This document shows, piece after piece, positions 22,840 to 31,116 of a DNA stretch of 64,000 bases. The DNA comes from Amycolatopsis sp. WQ 127309 (GTDB lineage Bacteria > Actinomycetota > Actinomycetes > Mycobacteriales > Pseudonocardiaceae): assembly GCF_023023025.1 (NCBI RefSeq), contig NZ_CP095481.1:1116001-1180000 (forward strand), in the 5' to 3' direction. How positions within the stretch are numbered: the stretch's first letter is position 1; each line of letters starts with the position of its first letter. The notes beneath the pieces are model-generated. The model was not told the origin of the DNA, made no database searches, and saw only the letters and a program-made list of their open reading frames with translations. The position numbers and the translations under genes were made by a program.

Positions 22840-23862
22840 TTGGCGAGCAACGACTGGAGCAAGCTGGACGAGTCCGACGTCCGAGTCCGCCCCGGCAAGG
22901 GCACCCGCCCCCGCAGCAAGCGCCGTCCCGAGCACGCCGACGCCGTCTCCGCGATGGTCATCGGCAAGGACCGCGGCCGCTGGACCTGCGCGATCGACGC
23001 CGACCCCGGCCGGGTGATCACCACGATGCGCGCCCGGGAGATGGGCCGCACGCCGGTGGTGGTCGGCGACCGGGTCGGGGTGGTCGGCGACGTCTCCGGC
23101 AAGCCCGACACCCTCGCGCGCATCATCCGCGTCGACGCGCGCAGCAGCTCCCTGCTGCGCACAGCCGACGACACCGACCCGTTCGAGCGGCTGGTCGTGG
23201 CCAACGCCGAACGGCTGCTGATTGTCACCGCGCTCGCCGACCCGCCGCCGCGCAGCGGGTTCATCGACCGCTGCATCGTCGCCTGCTACGCGGGCGGCGT
23301 CGAGCCGGTGCTGTGCCTGACGAAGGCCGACCTCGCCAGCCCGGACGAGCTCCTCGCGAGCTACGCGGGCCTCGACATCCCGGCGATCGTCTCCCGGCAC
23401 GACGAAACGCCCGAAGGCCTCGCCGAGATGCTCAAGGACCACGTGACGGCGCTGGTCGGGCACTCCGGCGTCGGCAAGTCCACCCTGGTCAACCGCCTGG
23501 TGCCGGACGCCGACCTGGCCGTCGGCGTGGTGAGCGGGGTCGGCAAGGGGCGGCACACGTCCGTCGCCGCGGTGGCGCTCCCGCTGCCGGACGGCGGCTG
23601 GGTGATCGACACCCCGGGCGTCCGCTCGTTCGGGCTGGCCCACGTGACCGCGGACGACATCGTCGACGCCTTCGAGGAGTTCGCCGCGGCCGCCGAGGAG
23701 TGCCCGTCGGGCTGCGGCCACCTCGGGCCGCCGGAGGACCCGGACTGCGCGCTCGACGACGTCGTCACCGACGGCCAGGCGGGGGCCGACCGGCTCGCGT
23801 CCCTGCGACGCCTGCTGGCCTCGCGCGGCGGCCTCGATGTGACCCGCCCCACGGAATCCTGA
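22840..23862 (+). CDS. rsgA: Ribosome small-subunit GTPase RsgA
   Basis: 340 residues from a TTG at 22840, with AGGAAGG upstream; an in-frame ATG at 22798 would add 14 residues. An OB-fold N-terminus (MVIGKDRGRWTCAIDAD, VVVGDRVGVVGD) is followed by a circularly permuted GTPase order: G4 LTKADL, then G1 GHSGVGKSTLVN (about 205-216), then G3 DTPGV. The C-terminal zinc motif is CPSGCGHLGPPEDPDC. RsgA checks late 30S maturation. In mycobacteria aroA lies between SRAP and rsgA; here only 114 bp separate them. Confidence 0.93.
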   Translation: MASNDWSKLDESDVRVRPGKGTRPRSKRRPEHADAVSAMVIGKDRGRWTCAIDADPGRVITTMRAREMGRTPVVVGDRVGVVGDVSGKPDTLARIIRVDARSSSLLRTADDTDPFERLVVANAERLLIVTALADPPPRSGFIDRCIVACYAGGVEPVLCLTKADLASPDELLASYAGLDIPAIVSRHDETPEGLAEMLKDHVTALVGHSGVGKSTLVNRLVPDADLAVGVVSGVGKGRHTSVAAVALPLPDGGWVIDTPGVRSFGLAHVTADDIVDAFEEFAAAAEECPSGCGHLGPPEDPDCALDDVVTDGQAGADRLASLRRLLASRGGLDVTRPTES

Positions 23863-23964
23863 GACAACCGGGAACCGGCTCCGCACCGTCATCGTCACAT
23901 CGGTAACCAATCACCCGATCAGGCGATATGCCGAGCGGAAGATCCAACTCCTGAGGGGATTTCG

Positions 23965-24852
23965 ATGCGCAAGACCACCCTGGTCGCCGCGGGCGCCGCG
24001 CTGGTGCTCACGCTGACGGCGTGCAGCGGCAACTCCGGCACCGCCGAGCCGGCCGCCGCGGGCAGCAACCAGTCCCAGGCCGACGGCGGCAGCGGCCTCG
24101 CGTCGCCGTTCACCGACGCCATCCAGCTCGCTTCGGCGTCCAAGCAGGGCACCGAGAAGTCGAAGTCCGCGAAGTTCACCATGGAGAGCTCGGTCGGCGG
24201 CCAGTCGATGACCGCCTCGGGTGCGATGAGCTTCGACGGCGCGAACACCAAGATGTCGATGACGTCCAACGCCGCCGGTCAGCAGAGCGAGATCCGGATC
24301 GTCGACGGCGCGTTCTACATCAAGATGCCCGCCGAGCAGGCCAAGCAGCTCGGTGCGGGCAAGGAGTGGATCAAGTTCGCGCCGGGCGGCGACGACCCGT
24401 TCTCGCAGATGCTGGGCAGCAGCTCGCAGTCCGCTGAGCAGAGCGACCCGAGCAAGATCCTCGACCAGGTCTCGAAGACCGGCCGGATCGTCTCGTCGGA
24501 CCAGACCGAGCTGAACGGCCAGAAGGTCAACCACTACGTCGTCGAGATGGACGTCGCCAAGTCCATCGACGAGTTCACGAAGTCCATGCCGGAGGCGAGC
24601 CGCGCGAAGGTCGCGGAGTCGCTCAAGGGCAAGGACGTCAAGATCCCGGCCGAGTTCTGGCTGGACAAGGACAACCTGCCGGTGCAGGTCACGATGGACC
24701 AGGGCCCGCTGATGCAGGCCATGGGCGTGCCCAGCGCGGACGGCTCGAAGTTCACGATGAAGTACACCGACTGGGGCACCCAGGTCGACGTCGCGGCCCC
24801 GCCCGCGGACCAGGTGGCCGACCTCGGCGAGCTGCTCAAGGGCGGCCGCTGA
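23965..24852 (+). CDS. LppX/LprG-type lipoprotein
   Basis: 295 residues with signal peptide and lipobox LTAC (Cys20). A Ser/Ala-rich linker precedes a beta-rich domain with the LolA/LppX-like pattern: KFTMESSVGGQSMTASGAMSFDG, EIRIVDGAFYIKMP, KEWIKFAPGGDDPF, VVEMDVAKSIDEF and IPAEFWLDKDNLPVQVTMD. These proteins fold into a half-barrel that carries triacylated lipids to the outer layers of the envelope. A paralogue follows directly (24922-25707). GAGGGG stands seven bases before the ATG. Confidence 0.85.
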   Translation: MRKTTLVAAGAALVLTLTACSGNSGTAEPAAAGSNQSQADGGSGLASPFTDAIQLASASKQGTEKSKSAKFTMESSVGGQSMTASGAMSFDGANTKMSMTSNAAGQQSEIRIVDGAFYIKMPAEQAKQLGAGKEWIKFAPGGDDPFSQMLGSSSQSAEQSDPSKILDQVSKTGRIVSSDQTELNGQKVNHYVVEMDVAKSIDEFTKSMPEASRAKVAESLKGKDVKIPAEFWLDKDNLPVQVTMDQGPLMQAMGVPSADGSKFTMKYTDWGTQVDVAAPPADQVADLGELLKGGR

Positions 24853-24871
24853 CCAGCGACCGTGGGTGACC

Positions 24872-24905
24872 AGCGGCTCCCCCGAACGGGTTCGGGGGAG
24901 CCGCT
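24872..24905 (+). terminator. Strong intrinsic terminator between paralogous lipoprotein genes
   Basis: A perfect 16-base stem (AGCGGCTCCCCCGAAC and complement) with a two-base loop is followed by TGTGTTTTGG. It separates the two genes into independent units, only 16 bases before the second start codon. Confidence 0.85.
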
Positions 24906-24921
24906 GTGTTTTGGTTGGCGC

Positions 24922-25707
24922 ATGCGCAAAGCCGCAGTCGTGCTGCTGCTCGCCCTGCTCGCCGGCGCGTGCGACAGCTCGGCTTCACCGCCACCCACGT
25001 TCACCGACGCCCGCGCGCTGGCCGACGCCGCGACGGCGGCCACCACGAGCGGCGGGTCGGCGAAGTTCGCCACGGACGTCGCCGTCGGCTCGGTCCGGTC
25101 GAAGGGCCAGGGCCAGGCGCGGTTCGGCGCCGGCGGGACGTCCCAGGTGATGACGACCGACTTCATCGGCGAGCCGATGGAGCTGCGGCTGGTGGCCGGG
25201 AAGCTGTACGCGAAGGTGCCGGAGGGCTCGCGCGACCAGGTCGGCACGGCCAAGCCGTGGGTCGTGGTCGCGCCGGACGGCACCGACCCGTTCTCCCAGG
25301 TGCTCGGCGGCAGCCTCGGGCAGCTGGCGGCCCAGAACGACCCGGCGCACACGCTGGGCGAAGTCGCGGCGGCGGGCACGATCGTCTCGGCCGAGCGCAG
25401 CGATCTCGGCGGGGTGGCCGCGGAGCACTACCGCGTCGACCTCGACCTGGCGAAGCTCGGCGCGGACCTGCCCGCGGGTCTGGCCGCGGACGAGGTGGCG
25501 CAGCTGGGCGGCAAGTTCCCGGTCGAGCTGTGGCTGGACGACACCCACCGGCCGCTGCAGATCGTGCTGGACCTGTCGCCGATCCTGGCGGGCCAGGGTG
25601 GTTCCCCCGGCTCCAGCGCGAAGATCACGACCCGCTACACGGAGTGGGGCGGCCCGGGCGACGTCCAGGCACCGCCGCCGGACCAGGTGGGGACGCTCAC
25701 ACCGTAG
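24922..25707 (+). CDS. LppX/LprG-type lipoprotein (second copy)
   Basis: 261 residues starting MRKAAVVLLLALLAGAC, with lipobox LAGAC giving Cys17. The domain order mirrors the upstream paralogue (MELRLVAGKLYAKVPEG, KPWVVVAPDGTDPFSQVLGG, VDLDLAKLGADL, FPVELWLDDTHRPLQIVLD), but similarity is only moderate, so the duplication is old. The ATG at 24922 was chosen because the lipoprotein signal starts there. Its promoter would have to overlap the terminator hairpin or arise by read-through. Confidence 0.83.
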   Translation: MRKAAVVLLLALLAGACDSSASPPPTFTDARALADAATAATTSGGSAKFATDVAVGSVRSKGQGQARFGAGGTSQVMTTDFIGEPMELRLVAGKLYAKVPEGSRDQVGTAKPWVVVAPDGTDPFSQVLGGSLGQLAAQNDPAHTLGEVAAAGTIVSAERSDLGGVAAEHYRVDLDLAKLGADLPAGLAADEVAQLGGKFPVELWLDDTHRPLQIVLDLSPILAGQGGSPGSSAKITTRYTEWGGPGDVQAPPPDQVGTLTP

Positions 25708-25758
25708 TCACGTTCCCGCCGACCGCCTCGTCCAGGCGGGGACGAAGGGAGTCAGGAC

Positions 25759-26622
25759 ATGCGGGTGATGGTGATCGGGGCGACGGGCGTACTGGGCGTC
25801 CCGGCGGTGGCGCGGCTGCTGGAGGCCGGCCACGAGGTGAGCGGGCTGGCCCGCGGCGCGGATCGCGTGCCGGCGGTCGAAGAGACGGGCGCAAAGCCGG
25901 TGCTGGGCGACCTGTTCGACGAGACGTCACTGGCCACGGCGTTGCGGGGCCACGACGCGGTCCTGAACCTCGCGACGCGCATCCCGAGCCCACGCGAGAT
26001 GACCCGGAAGGCGGCTTGGGCGGAGAACGACCACGTCCGGCTGGCGGGCAGCGCGACGTTGGCGGCGGCGGTGCGGCAGGTGGACGAGCTGCGGACCGTG
26101 GTCCAGGAGGGCATTTCGTTCGTCTACGCGGACGGCGGCGACCACGAACTGGACGAAGAGGCGCCCATATCGCCACGGGGCGTGACGGCGTCTTCGGTGC
26201 GGGCGCACGGAAACGTGGCGGCGTTGGAGGCTTCGGGCCGGACGGTGATCAGGCTGCGTATCGCGAACCTGGTGGGGGCGGGCGCGCTGCTGTCGCCGCT
26301 CGTCCTGGGCTCCCGAAAGGACTGGACGACGGCGATCCACCCGACCGACGCGGCGGCGGGCGCGGTGGCTTCGCTGGGGGCGCCTTCGGGGATCTACAAC
26401 GTCGGGGCGACGCCGGTGCCGAAGGAGCGCCTGGGCCGGGTCATGGCCGACGCGGCGGGGGTCCGGAGGGCCCGGACGGTGCCGAAGTGGCTGGCATCGC
26501 GACTGTCGCTGGCGGAACCGATGGCCCGGTCGCAGCGGGTGGTCTCACGGAAGCTGGCGGACGCGACGGGCTGGCGGTGCGAGCTGCCGGAGCCGGGCCC
26601 GGAGTGGTTCGAGCCGCGCTGA
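25759..26622 (+). CDS. NAD(P)-dependent epimerase/dehydratase-like (atypical SDR)
   Basis: 287 residues with an N-terminal Rossmann motif VIGATGVLGVPAVARLLEAGHEV (G-x-x-G-x-x-G at 8-14) and LNLATRIPSP. The usual Y-x-x-x-K pair is not found: the equivalent region reads SSVRAHGNVAAL. It therefore belongs with atypical SDRs such as NmrA-like or reductase-like members, and a redox role is doubtful. The C-terminal half (YNVGATPVPKERLGRVMADAAG) resembles the substrate-binding part of extended SDRs. Single gene with its own Shine-Dalgarno (TCAGGA). Confidence 0.75.
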   Translation: MRVMVIGATGVLGVPAVARLLEAGHEVSGLARGADRVPAVEETGAKPVLGDLFDETSLATALRGHDAVLNLATRIPSPREMTRKAAWAENDHVRLAGSATLAAAVRQVDELRTVVQEGISFVYADGGDHELDEEAPISPRGVTASSVRAHGNVAALEASGRTVIRLRIANLVGAGALLSPLVLGSRKDWTTAIHPTDAAAGAVASLGAPSGIYNVGATPVPKERLGRVMADAAGVRRARTVPKWLASRLSLAEPMARSQRVVSRKLADATGWRCELPEPGPEWFEPR

Positions 26623-27085
26623 GGTTCGGGACGCGCTGACGATCGAGCCGCGCTGAGGGGTTCGGGCCCGGGCCGGCGAAGACCGGCCCCCACCCGATCC
26701 CTGGGGGGCGTGCCCAGGTCCAGTCTATCGGCCCACCCTGACGGAAACCCCAGATCAGCGACTTGGCGCGGAAGTTGTCCACATGCACACAAGCCTGTGG
26801 ACAACTCCTGCTGCGCAGGTCGAGCCGGATAACTCGGGCCGCGTCGGTCGTCGCCGGACAGCTCAAGCCCGACGAATTTGAGCTTCCCGATTCAAGCCGG
26901 CAACTCGACCCGAACAGCTCAAGCTGAACTGCCCAAGCCCGACAGCTCAACCGCACAGGTCAAGCCGGGCAACTCGACCTGGACAACTTCGAGCCGGACG
27001 GCTCGCGCCGCACAGACCGAGCCGGGCAACTCGACCCGCCAGCTCAACCCGCACAGGTCGAGCCAGCCAGCTCAAGCCCGACAGC
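26623..27085. repeat. 463-bp spacer with degenerate GCTCAAGCC / AACTCGACC repeats
   Basis: A weak GC stem (GGGCCGG / CCGGCCC, 26670-26689) may end the SDR transcript. From about 26815 to 27085 short motifs recur irregularly every 13-17 bases: GACAGCTCAAGCCCG, AACTCGACC, CACAGGTCAAGCC, CCGGGCAACTCGACC. This gives a mosaic of degenerate direct repeats with no start codon plus ribosome-site combination. I see no gene. Confidence 0.5.
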
Positions 27086-27577
27086 TCAGAGCAGTTCCAG
27101 CAGGAACGGCAGCTCCTGCGGCGCGTACCAAGCCAGCTCGTGATCCTCGGCGTCGCCCAGGATGAACTCCGCGTCCAGGTCTCCCAGGTCCGCCGCGTCG
27201 ATCACGCCCGCCGCCGCGGAGACCGCGTCCGCCGCCTCCGGGCTGTCCACGTGGACCGCCGCCACCGCCGACAGTGGGATCGGGCCGCCGATGCGGACCA
27301 CCGGGGCATCCAGGTCCGGGCGCAACGTGATGCCCTCGACGTCCGCCGACACCACCACCCGGCGGGGCTCGCCCTTCTCCTCCGCCGCGATCAGGCGCAG
27401 CGAAGCGCGGGCCGCGTCCAGGAGCGCCGCGTACTCGAGCTCCTCGTCCGACCCGCTCACGTACGTCTCGCGCAGCGCCGGGGTCAGCGCGAACGCCGTC
27501 CCGTTGCGCGCGCGGAACTCCCCCGACGCTTCCAAGTCGCGAAGCATCGCGATGGTCGCAGGCAGATAGACCCTCAC
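27086..27577 (-). CDS. DUF6912 family protein
   Basis: 163 residues from a GTG at 27577 (VRVYLPATIAMLRDLEASGEF), with AFALTPALRETYVSGSDEELEYAALLDAARASLRLI as the most conserved segment. This family is found across actinobacteria next to acyltransferase and related genes, and its function is unknown. The protein is acidic and soluble. The start overlaps the stop of the upstream WS/DGAT gene by four bases (GTGA), so it is translationally coupled to it. Confidence 0.75.
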   Translation of the reverse strand: MRVYLPATIAMLRDLEASGEFRARNGTAFALTPALRETYVSGSDEELEYAALLDAARASLRLIAAEEKGEPRRVVVSADVEGITLRPDLDAPVVRIGGPIPLSAVAAVHVDSPEAADAVSAAAGVIDAADLGDLDAEFILGDAEDHELAWYAPQELPFLLELL

Positions 27578-28980
27578 CAGTGCGCACCCTTCAGCTCTTC
27601 CAAGGATTCTTCGATCATCCCGGCCAGCAGGTCGACGTCGAACGCGGCCTTGCGGTCGCCGTTGAGTCCGAAGTAGACGCCGCCGTGGTACGACGTCACC
27701 CCGATCGCCAGCGCCTGGGTGCGCATCAGCGGCATCACCGGGAACATCTCGACCAGTCTCGCCTCTCCCGCGTACATCGGCACCTGCGGGCCCGGCGAGT
27801 TGGTCACCATGACGTTGAAGATCCGCCCCGACAACGACCCCGCCGCACGCGCGCCGAGGGAATGCAGGGTAGCCGGGGCGAAACCGCCGACCTTGAGCAA
27901 CCCGCGCGCGGCGACCGACCGGCCCGAGTCGAGGTGCTCGGTCATCGCGTGCCCGATGTGCTGCAGCCGCAGCACCGGGTTGGGCTCGCCCACCGGCAGG
28001 TCCACCAGGTACGCGGCCACCTGGTTGCCGACCAGGCCCGGCGTCGAGTACTCCGCCGTCTCGGCGTCGCGCACCGCCATCGGTGCCAGTGCCCGCACCG
28101 TCGCGTCGGGGGTCAGCGTCTCCTCGCGCGACAGCAGCCACTCGCGCAACGCGCCGGTGATGGCCGCGAGGACGACGTCGTTGACCGTGCCGCCGTGCTC
28201 CGCGCGGATCTTGCGGAAGTCCTCGAGCCGCGTGCGGACCACCGAGAACACGCGCCCGCCGGACACCCGGACGTTCAGCGGTCCCGGCGGCGCCGGGTTG
28301 ACCAGCGTGCGCAGCGCCGACGCCACGCCACCGACGGTCTCGGCGAACTTCCCGGCCGCCGCGACGGCGTCGTTCGCCGCCGACCGGACGTTCTCGACGA
28401 CCTCGGCCGGCCGCTGGACGCCCTCGCTGACCGCGTCGAGCACCAGCTGGGTGCGGCTCGGTTCGCGCCGCGGCGTCCAGATGTCCTCGAACGGCTCCGG
28501 CTCGGCCGGGGTCGGGTCGAGGATGAGCTGGCCGAGCTCGATCGTGCCGATACCGTCCACAACGGACTGGTGGGTCTTGGTGACCAGCGCGATCCGGTCG
28601 CCGGACAGGCCCTCGATGAAGTACGCCTCCCAGAGCGGCCGCTCCGGCGCCAGCCGCCGCGACATCAGCCGCGCCACCAGGTCGAACAGCTGGTCGTCGC
28701 GGCCCGGCTGGGGCAGTGCCGAGCGCCGGACGTGGTAGTTCAGGTCGAAGTCGACGTCGTCCACCCACACCGGCCGCGCCAGGTGCCCCGGCACCTCCGC
28801 GACGCGCTGCCGGTACCGCGGCAGGTACGCCAGCCGCGCCCCGACGAGGTCGAGCAGCTGCGCGTAGCTGAACCCGGAACGTGGCCGCTCGAAGATCGCC
28901 ACGCCGCCGACGTGCATCGGGGTCGCGTGGTCCTCGACGTAGAGGAACGAGGCGTCCAGCGCGGAAAGGCGGTCGGGCAT
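27574..28980 (-). CDS. Wax ester synthase/diacylglycerol acyltransferase family protein
   Basis: 468 residues: MPDRLSALDASFLYVEDHATPMHVGG is the typical N-terminus. PLWEAYFIEGL, the active-site region THQSVVDGIG (about 140-149), and later TVNDVVLAAITGAL and FNVMVTNSPGPQ follow. WS/DGAT enzymes join fatty acyl-CoA to diacylglycerol or fatty alcohol for storage lipid. The canonical HHxxxDG appears here as HQxxxDG (CAC CAG), losing the second His that acts as catalytic base. The enzyme may therefore be weak, use another residue, or have a different role. Position near a DUF6459 gene and secA parallels the mycobacterial tgs3 locus. Confidence 0.88.
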   Translation of the reverse strand: MPDRLSALDASFLYVEDHATPMHVGGVAIFERPRSGFSYAQLLDLVGARLAYLPRYRQRVAEVPGHLARPVWVDDVDFDLNYHVRRSALPQPGRDDQLFDLVARLMSRRLAPERPLWEAYFIEGLSGDRIALVTKTHQSVVDGIGTIELGQLILDPTPAEPEPFEDIWTPRREPSRTQLVLDAVSEGVQRPAEVVENVRSAANDAVAAAGKFAETVGGVASALRTLVNPAPPGPLNVRVSGGRVFSVVRTRLEDFRKIRAEHGGTVNDVVLAAITGALREWLLSREETLTPDATVRALAPMAVRDAETAEYSTPGLVGNQVAAYLVDLPVGEPNPVLRLQHIGHAMTEHLDSGRSVAARGLLKVGGFAPATLHSLGARAAGSLSGRIFNVMVTNSPGPQVPMYAGEARLVEMFPVMPLMRTQALAIGVTSYHGGVYFGLNGDRKAAFDVDLLAGMIEESLEELKGAHW

Positions 28981-29014
28981 GGGCCGATCCTTACACAATG
29001 CGAGACTGCCCGGT

Positions 29015-29776
29015 GTGGGTGATGAGTCGACTGTCTCGCCGAAAGACCGCTTCCTGACCGTGTACGGCCGGAAGCCGGTGCTCGAGGCACTGGCGGACGG
29101 CGGCCTGCGCGTGGACAAGGTGATCCTCGCCGACACCGCCCGCGGGCCGGGCGCGGCCGAGATCCAGCGCGCGGCCAAGGACGCGGGCGTGCCGGTGCAG
29201 CGCGCCAGCGCCCACCGCGTCAAGGTGCTCGCCGGCAACGGCAAGCAGGACCAGGGCGTGCTCGCCGACGTCGTCGCGCCGCGGATGCGCGCGCTGGCCT
29301 CGGCGCTGGAGGACCGGCAGCCGCCGTCGCGGGTGCTGCTGCTGGACGGCATCACGACCCCGGCGAACGTCGGCATGATCCTGCGCACCGCGACCGCGGC
29401 CGGGCTCGACGGCGTGATCGTGCCGCGCCGCGGCGTCGCGGCGCTGGACCCGCTGGTGGTCAAGGCTTCGGCCGGGGTCGCGTTCCGCGCCCCGGTGCTG
29501 CGCTGCGGCTCCGCGCGCGAGGCGGCCGAAATGCTGACCGAAGCGGGCTACGGCATCTACGCGCTGGGCGCGTCCTCGAAGACCGCATTGTTCGACGTAA
29601 CCCTGACGCAGCGCGCGGCTTTCGTGCTCGGCGGCGAAACGGACGGCGTCGGCGCGGACGTCGGCGAGCTCGTCACCGAATGGGTGTCGATCCCGATGCC
29701 GGGTGACGTCGAGTCGCTCAATGTCTCGGCCGCCGCGGCGGTGCTTTCCTTCGAACTGGTCCGCCGCGCGCGTTGA
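29015..29776 (+). CDS. TrmH/SpoU family RNA 2'-O-methyltransferase
   Basis: 253 residues from a GTG at 29015. An RNA-binding N-terminal domain (FLTVYGRKPVLEAL) is followed by the knotted SPOUT domain: motif 1 LLLDGITTPANVGMILRTATAAGLDGVI (about 104-131, N and R catalytic), motif 2 AFVLGGETDGVG, and motif 3 IPMPGDVESLNVSAAAAVLSFEL. It would methylate a ribose in 23S rRNA or tRNA; which nucleotide is unknown. It is divergent from the WS/DGAT gene with only 34 bases between the two starts. Confidence 0.88.
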   Translation: MGDESTVSPKDRFLTVYGRKPVLEALADGGLRVDKVILADTARGPGAAEIQRAAKDAGVPVQRASAHRVKVLAGNGKQDQGVLADVVAPRMRALASALEDRQPPSRVLLLDGITTPANVGMILRTATAAGLDGVIVPRRGVAALDPLVVKASAGVAFRAPVLRCGSAREAAEMLTEAGYGIYALGASSKTALFDVTLTQRAAFVLGGETDGVGADVGELVTEWVSIPMPGDVESLNVSAAAAVLSFELVRRAR

Positions 29777-29780
29777 TCGT

Positions 29781-30182
29781 TCACTGATCGGGGAACAGCA
29801 CACCGAGTTCGGCGAGCGTTTCCCCGACCGACCGGTGGTGCACCCCGACCATGCCCGCTTCGACGGCGCCGAAGATGTTCGCTGCGGAGTCGTCGACGAA
29901 CGCACAGTGCACGGCGGGCAGGGCCAGCCGGTCCGCCGCGATCAGGTAGACCGCCGGATCCGGTTTGGCCACGCCGACCTCGCCGGAGAACACCAGCGCG
30001 TCGAAATAGTCGAACATGGTTTTCTTGACCTGCTCCGACGCCCCGGGTGCGTTGGACAGCAACGCGGTACGGACGCCCCGCTTGCGCGCGGTCATCAGGT
30101 ATTCGTAGAAGCGGTCGGCGTCGGGATCGGTGAGAACTCCGGCGAAATCGACCAATAACCCCTTCAGCACCCGGCACACCAT
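29781..30182 (-). CDS. HAD-like hydrolase, short, with altered first motif
   Basis: 133 residues. Motif I is LLVDFAGVLTDPDADRF, where the nucleophile Asp is kept but the +2 acid/base Asp is Ala (D-F-A instead of D-x-D). Motif II is ALLSNAP and motifs III/IV are VGVAKPDPAVYLIAADRL and AFVDDSAANIFGAVEAGM. The cap domain is almost absent (length 133 versus ~200). It may be a phosphatase-dead or non-phosphatase HAD. The start could be the ATG (30182) or a GTG twelve bases later. It ends five bases from the methyltransferase stop, tail to tail. Confidence 0.75.
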   Translation of the reverse strand: MVCRVLKGLLVDFAGVLTDPDADRFYEYLMTARKRGVRTALLSNAPGASEQVKKTMFDYFDALVFSGEVGVAKPDPAVYLIAADRLALPAVHCAFVDDSAANIFGAVEAGMVGVHHRSVGETLAELGVLFPDQ

Positions 30183-30366
30183 AGCCGGGTAACGGGGCGC
30201 TGTCTCTCGGAGTCCGACAATGCGATGTGCCCCTAGCGCACGGTAACCGGCGAAGCCATCGCTTCGGCGATTCTCCCCCGAATCGTGCGATTCCTGACGC
30301 GATTCGGGCCGCGCGTCCCTCTAAGCCTGCGGAAGCGGCGAAATGCCGCGACCGGGAGGGGAGGAA

Positions 30367-30828
30367 ATGACCGAGGAACATCGCCTGAGAACGCTGATCC
30401 GCTACGAGGCGCCCCGCCGGGCCGAACGGCTCGCGGCCGTGACACCGGAGGAGCACCGCCGGGCCGGCGCGCGCTGGCCGGCGTCGCGGCAGCTCGAGGC
30501 GTCCGAAGTGGGCCACCTGCTGAACATGCTGCTGGAGGCCTACGACGGCCGTCGTCCGGTGCCGCAGATCCGGGGCCTGGTGGCGCCGGAGGTGTACGCC
30601 GGGCTGAGCGGGCCACGACTGCCGCAGCCGCGGCACCGGACGCACACCGTCCACACGTGCAACCCGGTGGCGGGTGTGATCGAGGCGTGCGCCCGGGTGG
30701 AGGCCGACGGCCGGTCGTTCGCGCTGGCGGCCCGCTTCACCCGCACCACGACGGGGTGGCAGTGCGTGCGGTTCGCGCTGCTGAAACCGAGGCGGCTGGA
30801 CCACCCGCCCCAGCGGGCAGCGGCGTGA
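30367..30828 (+). CDS. Rv3235-like (DUF6459) family protein
   Basis: 153 residues starting MTEEHRLRTLIRYEAP, with GGGGAGGAA in front. The conserved part is LLEAYDGRRPVPQIRGLVAPEVYAGL followed by VHTCNPVAGVIEACARVEADGRSFALAARF and WQCVRFALLKP. This matches my memory of the actinobacterial family typified by Rv3235, encoded close to secA. The function is unknown; the predicted alpha-plus-beta fold is like a SecA-accessory or NTF2-like domain, but that is speculation. Confidence 0.7.
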   Translation: MTEEHRLRTLIRYEAPRRAERLAAVTPEEHRRAGARWPASRQLEASEVGHLLNMLLEAYDGRRPVPQIRGLVAPEVYAGLSGPRLPQPRHRTHTVHTCNPVAGVIEACARVEADGRSFALAARFTRTTTGWQCVRFALLKPRRLDHPPQRAAA

Positions 30829-30859
30829 AGCGGGCGGGCACGGCACGAGCCCCGCCGGG

Positions 30860-31116
30860 ACCGTCCCAGCGCGACAGTCGTGAGCGGCCGGTCGGGACAG
30901 TCCCGTCTCGACGGTCGCTTGCGTCGTTCAGCCGACCGGGCTGTTTCGCCTCGACGGTCGCAGCCGGCCGGACCGGACCTGATCCCGGCAGGACGGTCGT
31001 GAGTGGTGGTTCGGGGGCTGGCCCTCTTCGCCACTCACGACCGGACCGGGCCTAGTCCTGGCGGGACGGTCGTGAGTGGTGGTTCGGGTCCTGACCCTCT
31101 TCGCCGCTCACGACCG
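30860..31116. repeat. GTCGTGAG hairpin repeats, including a 73-bp tandem duplication
   Basis: Two copies of a 73-bp unit start at 30991 and 31064 (GGACGGTCGTGAGTGG). Each contains an inverted repeat, GTCGTGAGTGG...CCACTCACGAC, that folds into a hairpin. Earlier fragments (GACAGTCGTGAGCGG near 30870, GACGGTCGC near 30910 and 30950) look like decayed copies. The second hairpin covers the stop codon of the P450 gene and could be its terminator. Confidence 0.65.
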
